NCBI RefSeq assembly: GCF_900110735.1 | Contig: NZ_FOET01000005.1 | Span: 186,001 to 250,000, forward strand | Reading direction: 5' to 3' | Length of the DNA: 64,000 nucleotides | From: Streptomyces radiopugnans | Lineage (GTDB): Bacteria; Actinomycetota; Actinomycetes; Streptomycetales; Streptomycetaceae | Shown: positions 59,600 to 64,000 of the stretch, one piece after another | Position numbering within the stretch: position 1 is the stretch's first letter | How the letters are laid out: every line of letters begins with the position of its first letter | Made by a program: the position numbers and the translations under genes | Notes under the pieces: generated by a model | What the model saw: the letters and a program-made list of their open reading frames with translations, nothing else | Database searches by the model: none | Told to the model about the DNA's origin: nothing

Positions 59600-60100
59600 A
59601 TGAGGGCGCTCACGACCCTCGCCCTGCTCGCGGGCACGCTGACCGCGGGCCTGATGGCCGGGCTGTTCGCGGGCTTCGCCTACGCCGTGATGCCCGGTCT
59701 GCGCCGCGGCGACGACCGTACCTTCGTCACGGCGATGCGGCGGATCAACGAGGCGATCCTCAACGGCTGGTTCCTGGGCTGCTTCATGGGCGCGCCCGTC
59801 GTCATCGCCCTCGCCACCGCCCTGCAGTGGGCCGGTGACGGGGGCGCGGCCCTGCCGTTCACCGTCGCCGGACTGGTGCTGTACCTGGTGATGTTCGCCG
59901 TCACCGCGGCGGTCAACGTCCCGCTCAACGAGCGTCTCGCCGCCGCCGGCGAGCCGGACGGCGAGGCCGGTCTCGCCGCCGTCCGCGAGCGCTTCGAGTC
60001 CTCGTGGGCCGCCTGGAACACCGTCCGCGCGGTGGCGGCCACCGCCGCGTTCGGCTGCCTGGCCTGGGCCCTGGTCCTGTACGGGCGCGCCACGGCCTGA
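59600..60100 (+). CDS. DUF1772 family membrane protein
   Basis: A 166-residue protein with four hydrophobic segments (about 4-28, 50-72, 83-104 and 140-160) and the family segments GLFAGFAYAVMPGL and AVNVPLNERLA, typical of DUF1772. ATG follows GAGGG. Often found near redox and stress genes; function unknown. Converges with a TetR regulator gene. Confidence 0.85.
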   Translation: MRALTTLALLAGTLTAGLMAGLFAGFAYAVMPGLRRGDDRTFVTAMRRINEAILNGWFLGCFMGAPVVIALATALQWAGDGGAALPFTVAGLVLYLVMFAVTAAVNVPLNERLAAAGEPDGEAGLAAVRERFESSWAAWNTVRAVAATAAFGCLAWALVLYGRATA

Positions 60101-60101
60101 C

Positions 60102-60174
60102 GCGGTACGGGCGGTACGGGCGGTACGGCCCTCAGCCCCCGCCGCCCAGCCGCTCAGCCCCAGCCGCTCAGCCC
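60102..60174. repeat. Two short tandem arrays between convergent genes
   Basis: Three perfect GCGGTACGG units at 60102-60110, 60111-60119 and 60120-60128, and two perfect CAGCCGCTCAGCCC units at 60147-60160 and 60161-60174; the latter run into the end of the TetR gene. Confidence 0.75.
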
Positions 60175-60950
60175 TCGCCGCCCAGCCGCTCGGCGGTCCC
60201 GCCGTCCGCGGCGGCGAGGAACGCCGCCAGGCCGTCGAGCAGCCGCTCCAGGCCGAACTCGAAGAGCCGCTCCCCGGGGACGGCGAAGGTGTCCTCGGAG
60301 AGCGCGGCCGCATGCGGGTACGCGCCGCTGAGCATCGCCTTCTCCAGGAGGGGCCCGTGGGTGGTCCAGAACTCCTCGTCGCTGATGCCGGTCTGCCGCG
60401 CGGCGAGGGCCGCGTGCACGTGGGCGCGGGCGCAGCCGGCGACATAGCCGTCCACGGCGGCGATGAACCCCAGCCGTTCCTGGTCGGTGAGGGGGAGGGG
60501 GACCAGGCCGGACAGCGCGTAGTCGAATCCGGCCATGGCGCCGGGGCCGAGTACGGGCCGGGCCAGGCTGGTCTGGAGCAGCCAGGGATGGGCCAGGTAC
60601 ATGCGCCAGTTGCCGTGGGCGACGTACCGCAGGACCGTGCGCCAGTCGGCGTCCCGCGGCGCGTCGTCGCCGGGCATCATCCGGTAGGCCCGGTCGATCA
60701 TCAGCTCCAGCAGTTCGGCCTTGCCCGGCACGTAGCGGTAGAGCGACATCGTGCCGACGCCCAGTTCGGCGGCGACGCGGCGCATGGAGAGCGCGTCGAT
60801 CCCCTCGGCGTCGGCGATCGCGACGCCCGCGGCGGCGATGCGCTCCAGGGTCAGGCCCGGTTTGGGGCCGCGGGAGGGGCGCTCCCCCTGGCCCCACAGG
60901 AGGTCCAGGCTGCGCTTGAGGTAGCCGCGGTCGCTGTTCTCGCTCGTCAT
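60168..60950 (-). CDS. TetR-family transcriptional regulator
   Basis: A 260-residue TetR protein with a C-terminal TetR_C-like domain. The DNA-binding domain covers about 30-80: LTLERIAAAGVAIADAEGI, the HTH ALSMRRVAAELGVGTMSLYRY, then PGKAELLELMID. It is divergent from the DrrAB-type exporter operon, and the palindromes between the two genes are its probable operators. A TAGGAT hexamer 8 nt before the ATG and the absence of a ribosome site suggest a leaderless mRNA. The inducing drug is unknown. Confidence 0.92.
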   Translation of the reverse strand: MTSENSDRGYLKRSLDLLWGQGERPSRGPKPGLTLERIAAAGVAIADAEGIDALSMRRVAAELGVGTMSLYRYVPGKAELLELMIDRAYRMMPGDDAPRDADWRTVLRYVAHGNWRMYLAHPWLLQTSLARPVLGPGAMAGFDYALSGLVPLPLTDQERLGFIAAVDGYVAGCARAHVHAALAARQTGISDEEFWTTHGPLLEKAMLSGAYPHAAALSEDTFAVPGERLFEFGLERLLDGLAAFLAAADGGTAERLGGEG

Positions 60951-60977
60951 CGCGGTCCATCCTACGGGTGCGTCAGA

Positions 60978-61023
60978 AAACCGGGTACGGTGTACGCGTA
61001 ATCGGGTACGCTGTACCCGGTTT
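60978..61023. promoter_or_regulatory. Palindromic TetR operator region
   Basis: Outer arms AAACCGGGTAC (60978-60988) and GTACCCGGTTT (61013-61023) are perfect inverted repeats. Inside, the near-identical direct units CGGGTACGGTGTAC (60982-60995) and CGGGTACGCTGTAC (61003-61016) each contain a GTAC-xxT-GTAC half-palindrome. The site overlaps the divergent promoters of the TetR and exporter genes. Confidence 0.75.
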
Positions 61024-61038
61024 CGAAGGGAGGCCACC

Positions 61039-62085
61039 ATGACCACAACCGCGACCCCGTACGCCGTACTGGCGGAAGGGCTGGTGAAGCGGTACGGCGA
61101 CAGGAACGCGCTGGACGGCTTCGATCTGGAGGTGCGGCGCGGCACCGTGCACGGCCTGCTCGGCCCCAACGGGGCGGGCAAGACCACCGCCGTACGCGTC
61201 CTGGCCACGCTCGTCCGGCCCGACGGCGGACGGGCCGGGGTGGCGGGGCACGACGTGGCCCGCGAGCCCGCCCGCGTGCGCCGCCGGATCGGGCTGACCG
61301 GGCAGTACGCGGCGGTCGACGAGATCCTCACCGGCCGCCAGAACCTGGAGATGTTCGGCCGCCTGTTCCACCTCGGCACCCGGCGCGCACGGCAGCGGGC
61401 CGGGGAACTGCTGGAGCGCTTCGCGCTCACCGAGGCGGCCGACAAGCCGCTCAAGGCGTACAGCGGCGGCATGCGGCGCCGCCTGGACCTGGCCGCCGGG
61501 ATGATCCTCGCCCCCGAGGTGCTCTTCCTGGACGAGCCCACCACCGGACTCGACCCGCGCAGCCGCAACGAGGTGTGGGAGGCGGTGCGCTCACTGGTGG
61601 CCGGCGGCACGACGGTGCTGCTCACCACGCAGTACCTGGAGGAGGCCGACCGGCTCGCCGACCGCGTCACCGTCATCGACCGCGGCGTGCGCATCGCCGA
61701 CGACACCCCGGCCGCCCTCAAGAGCGCCGTCGGCGGCGACCGGGTGGAGGTGGTGCTGTACGACGCGGCCGACCTGCCCGCCGCCGCCAAGGTCCTCGCC
61801 CGCGTCGCGGACGAGGGCGCCGAACCGTACACCGACCCCGTGGAGCGCCGGGCGCACGCGCCGGTCACCGACCGGGTGGCCGCGCTCACGGAGGTGGCCC
61901 GGACCCTCCAGGACGAGGGCGTCGGGGTGGAGGACATCGGCCTGCGCCGCCCCACCCTGGACGAGGTCTTCCTGAGCCTGACCGGCCACCGCGCCGACAC
62001 CGCCACCGACACCGCCACCGCCGCCGTCTCGGCCGCCGCCACGGCCGCCGGCGCCGGCACCGAGCAGAAGGAGAACGCGGCATGA
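61039..62085 (+). CDS. DrrA-like ABC transporter ATP-binding protein (drug exporter)
   Basis: A 348-residue ATPase of the daunorubicin-resistance (DrrA) subfamily. Walker A is GPNGAGKTT (42-50), signature YSGGMRRR (about 141-148), Walker [17 protein letters not shown] (about 160-175), and the subfamily's C-terminal domain carries [18 protein letters not shown] (about 296-313). ATG with GGGAGG 5 nt upstream. It overlaps the permease gene by 4 bp (ATGA). Expression is probably repressed by the divergent TetR. Confidence 0.93.
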   Translation: MTTTATPYAVLAEGLVKRYGDRNALDGFDLEVRRGTVHGLLGPNGAGKTTAVRVLATLVRPDGGRAGVAGHDVAREPARVRRRIGLTGQYAAVDEILTGRQNLEMFGRLFHLGTRRARQRAGELLERFALTEAADKPLKAYSGGMRRRLDLAAGMILAPEVLFLDEPTTGLDPRSRNEVWEAVRSLVAGGTTVLLTTQYLEEADRLADRVTVIDRGVRIADDTPAALKSAVGGDRVEVVLYDAADLPAAAKVLARVADEGAEPYTDPVERRAHAPVTDRVAALTEVARTLQDEGVGVEDIGLRRPTLDEVFLSLTGHRADTATDTATAAVSAAATAAGAGTEQKENAA

Positions 62086-62957
62086 GCACCCCCACCGGTG
62101 CCCCGGCCGGCACCCGGACCGGCAGCCCGACCGGCACCGCCCCGCACCCCGCGGCCCCCTCCGGCCCGGAGAACCGCCTGTACTGGGCCCTCGCCGACTG
62201 CTGGACGATCGTCCGCCGCGATCTGACCCACCTCGTCCGCCAGCCGTCCATCATCGCCTGGCAGCTCGGCTTCCCGATCGTCTCGGTGCTGCTGTTCGTC
62301 TACGTCTTCGGCAGCGCCATGGACGTGGGCGCGGCCGACTACGAGTCGTACGCGCTGCCCGGCATGTTCACCATGACGATGGCCTTCGGCTTCATGAACA
62401 CCGCGATGGCCGTCGCGGTGGACAAGGAGCGCGGAATCACCGACCGCTTCCGCTCCATGCCCATGTCACCGTCGGCGGTGGTCACCGGACGCGGCGTCTC
62501 CGACGTGCTGCACGCCGGGCTGGACCTGCTGGTCCTGGCCGCGATCGCCCTGGTGGTCGGCTGGCGCTCGGACGGCGGCCCGCTCGCCACCCTCTACGCC
62601 TTCGGGCTGCTGCTCCTGCTGCGCTTCGCGCTGATCTGGGTCGGGGTGTTCATCGGGCTGCTCGTGCCCAACCAGGAGGCGGCGGGGAACCTGTTCGCGC
62701 TCGCCTTCCCCTTCGGCATGATCTCCAGCGTCTTCACCCCGCCCTCGATGATGCCGGACTGGCTGGGCGCGATCGCGATGTGGAACCCGGTCTCCTCCAC
62801 GGCGAACGCCGTGCGCGACCTCTTCGGCAACCCCGTGCCGGGCGGCGGGAGCTGGATCGAGCAGCACGCGCCGCTGATGGCGGTGGTCTGGCCGCTGGTG
62901 ATCACGGTGGTCTTCCTGCCCCTGGCGGTACGGCGCTACCAGCGGCTCTCGACCTGA
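62082..62957 (+). CDS. DrrB-like ABC transporter permease
   Basis: A 291-residue ABC-2 permease. After a Thr/Pro/Gly-rich tail (1-30) the segment [16 protein letters not shown] leads into six helices (about 58-78, 97-115, 141-160, 175-195, 205-225, 262-280). The loop [20 protein letters not shown] is the DrrB/ABC-2 family signature. It forms the export channel with the DrrA-like ATPase for an unknown lipophilic compound. Confidence 0.92.
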   Translation: MSTPTGAPAGTRTGSPTGTAPHPAAPSGPENRLYWALADCWTIVRRDLTHLVRQPSIIAWQLGFPIVSVLLFVYVFGSAMDVGAADYESYALPGMFTMTMAFGFMNTAMAVAVDKERGITDRFRSMPMSPSAVVTGRGVSDVLHAGLDLLVLAAIALVVGWRSDGGPLATLYAFGLLLLLRFALIWVGVFIGLLVPNQEAAGNLFALAFPFGMISSVFTPPSMMPDWLGAIAMWNPVSSTANAVRDLFGNPVPGGGSWIEQHAPLMAVVWPLVITVVFLPLAVRRYQRLST

Positions 62958-62999
62958 GGGCCGGCGGTGAGGGCCCGCGCCGCTCGACCGCCGGGCCTC
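62956..62999. terminator. Imperfect hairpin between convergent genes
   Basis: GAGGGCCGGCGGT (62956-62968) pairs with ACCGCCGGGCCTC (62987-62999) with one mismatch. It begins in the exporter permease stop codon and reaches the stop of the flavin-type protein. Confidence 0.55.
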
Positions 63000-63390
63000 A
63001 CCGCTCGCCCACCGGGTGCAGCTCGTACAGCAGCGACCGGTCGAGCATCAGCCGGTGGCCCAGCGGCACCAGCACGCCCCGTACGGGGTGCTTGCGGGTC
63101 AGGTGCCGGGCCGCGTGCCGGGCCTCGCGGCCCGACAGCCGCCGCACGTCCACCTTCATCGGGGCGCCCGCCGGGGTGCCGCCCAGGGTGGAGGGGGAGA
63201 TCTCCGCCTCGGGGCGGCGGCGCAGCCGCTCGGCCGTGCCCGACCGGCCGTGGGCGCGTACGTAGGCGCGGTCGCCCTCCACGGCGATCGCGGTGGCCGT
63301 GCCCACCGGCACGCCCTCGCGGTCGTACGTGGCCAGCCAGACGCGCGGCTCGTCGGCGAACAGACTCAGTCCGGTGCCGGGAGTGCTCAT
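62998..63390 (-). CDS. PPOX-class flavin/F420-binding split-barrel protein
   Basis: A 130-residue protein with the pyridoxamine-5'-phosphate-oxidase-like split barrel. VWLATYDREGVPVGTATAIAV (about 17-37, in two strands), AYVRAHGRSGTAERLRRRP (about 42-60) and the VPLGHRLMLDRSLLYEL end are typical of actinobacterial PPOX-class F420-dependent proteins. Cofactor (F420, FMN or heme) not certain. The ATG at 63390 is chosen since the upstream open frame gives an Arg-rich stretch; GAGG 13 nt upstream is a weak ribosome site. Confidence 0.8.
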   Translation of the reverse strand: MSTPGTGLSLFADEPRVWLATYDREGVPVGTATAIAVEGDRAYVRAHGRSGTAERLRRRPEAEISPSTLGGTPAGAPMKVDVRRLSGREARHAARHLTRKHPVRGVLVPLGHRLMLDRSLLYELHPVGER

Positions 63391-63590
63391 GCGCCGCCGG
63401 GTACCTCGCCGGGGCCGCACGGAAACGGGCGGGGCCCCACGGCCGCGTCCGCCGGGCGGTCCCGCCCGGCGACCGGCCGGGCCCGGAGCGCACCGCCGCC
63501 CCCGGCACCGCTGTGTGCGGATGAGTCACCCGGGATCGCGCACCGCAGCCCTCACGGGCCATACCTCGTACTCAACCCCCACACGAAAAC

Positions 63591-63645
63591 GGCTCCGCCC
63601 CATACTCTGTGAGGGACGAGTCACACAGAGAGAGGGGGCGGAGCC
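63591..63645 (+). promoter_or_regulatory. Nested inverted repeats around the promoter of the HTH gene
   Basis: Outer arms GGCTCCGCCCC (63591-63601) and GGGGCGGAGCC (63635-63645) are perfect; inner arms CTCTGTG (63605-63611) and CACAGAG (63624-63630) are also perfect. The right outer arm contains the ribosome site directly before the ATG at 63646; a TACTCT -10 candidate lies at 63603-63608. Confidence 0.65.
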
Positions 63646-64000
63646 ATGTCCATCACCGATGTTGCCCCGGAACCCATCGCGTTCGGGGAGCGTCTGCGCA
63701 TCCTGCGGACCCGCCGCGGCATGAGCCGACCCGTCCTGGCCGGGCTGCTGGGCCGCTCCCCGAGCTGGCTCAAGCAGGTCGAGCGGGGGGAGATCCACAC
63801 CCCTCCACTGCCGATGATCCTGCGGATCGCCGAGGTGCTGCGGGTTCGTGATCTGTCCGACCTGACCGGGGACCAGTCCATGCCCACCGCTCTTTTCATC
63901 GGCCCTGGCCACCCTCGCCTGCCCGAGGTCCGCGCCGCCGTCGACGCCTTCCCCCTCGCCCGTGCCGACGGCCAGGCCCCCGACGCCGCGCACCTGCGCG
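63646..64000 (+). CDS. Helix-turn-helix (XRE) regulator, N-terminal part (truncated by window edge)
   Basis: The first 118 residues of a regulator that runs past the window. An XRE-type HTH spans about 12-70: FGERLRILRTRRGMSRPVLA, LLGRSPSWLKQVERGE, and ILRIAEVLRV. After it comes MPTALFIGPGHPRLPEVRAA, a segment found in large Streptomyces HTH proteins with TPR-like C-terminal repeats. The ATG follows GGGGGCGGAG. The promoter has nested perfect inverted repeats, perhaps autoregulatory. Its coding sequence uses somewhat less biased codons than the core genes. Confidence 0.85.
   Translation, partial: MSITDVAPEPIAFGERLRILRTRRGMSRPVLAGLLGRSPSWLKQVERGEIHTPPLPMILRIAEVLRVRDLSDLTGDQSMPTALFIGPGHPRLPEVRAAVDAFPLARADGQAPDAAHLR

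Overview
The window is high-GC (roughly 70-75% G+C) actinobacterial chromosome and is almost certainly Streptomyces. Supporting signs are the strongly GC-biased third codon positions, frequent GTG and TTG starts, chains of 4-bp ATGA/GTGA gene overlaps, a DUF5753/DUF397 pair, two futalosine-pathway menaquinone genes (mqnB-mqnD), an HtpX/PspAB pair and several probable leaderless genes. No rRNA, tRNA, CRISPR array, transposase or phage gene was seen.

Layout. 1-0.7 kb: end of a DUF5753 regulator plus its DUF397 partner. 0.7-13.7 kb: a small membrane protein, an aldo/keto reductase co-transcribed with a HelD-type RNA polymerase-associated motor ATPase, a GT87-like mannosyltransferase, prolyl aminopeptidase, XPB-type helicase, a helicase-associated protein and two membrane proteins. 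13.7-17.9 kb: a four-gene ferric-siderophore ABC importer (two permeases, ATPase, lipoprotein) under an iron box, divergent from a HAD phosphatase. 18.5-34.7 kb: conserved chromosomal genes (cold-shock-domain protein, mqnD/mqnB, DUF2771 lipoprotein, MFS carrier, DUF3027, PspAB/HtpX, a large sacsin/HSP90-like ATPase, methyltransferase, Nudix hydrolase, alpha/beta hydrolase, P-type ATPase, DUF2530). 35-40.7 kb: purine permease, MarR/MFS pair, RNA 2',3'-cyclic phosphodiesterase, a 28-aa membrane peptide and a second aldo/keto reductase.

40.8-44.2 kb is an accessory cassette: a YqcI/YcgG-family (putative heme N-oxygenase) gene, a single-domain cupin and an amino-acid permease in one operon ended by a strong hairpin, with a B3/B4-domain protein beyond it. 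The combination suggests a small pathway that N-hydroxylates and rearranges an amino acid.

45.4-54.6 kb is the most striking region. It looks like a complete linaridin-type RiPP gene cluster on the minus strand. Two tiny precursor genes (53441-53641 and 53012-53191) both carry the PVMATPA sequence, which resembles the PAMATPA cleavage junction of cypemycin. They are followed by an HTTM-like membrane protein, an alpha/beta hydrolase, a small membrane-anchored protein, an N-methyltransferase, a small membrane protein, an ABC exporter, a phytoene-desaturase-like FAD oxidoreductase and a secreted protein, most of them overlapping by 4-8 bp. A sigma factor gene lies just upstream, and a divergent ABC-2 exporter preceded by a 28-codon ORF lies beyond it.

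56.9-64 kb: secreted serine hydrolase, a membrane-anchored beta-propeller-like protein, a DUF1772 protein, a TetR/DrrAB-type efflux locus with a clear palindromic operator, a small flavin-reductase-like protein, and the start of an HTH regulator whose promoter/leader contains nested inverted repeats.
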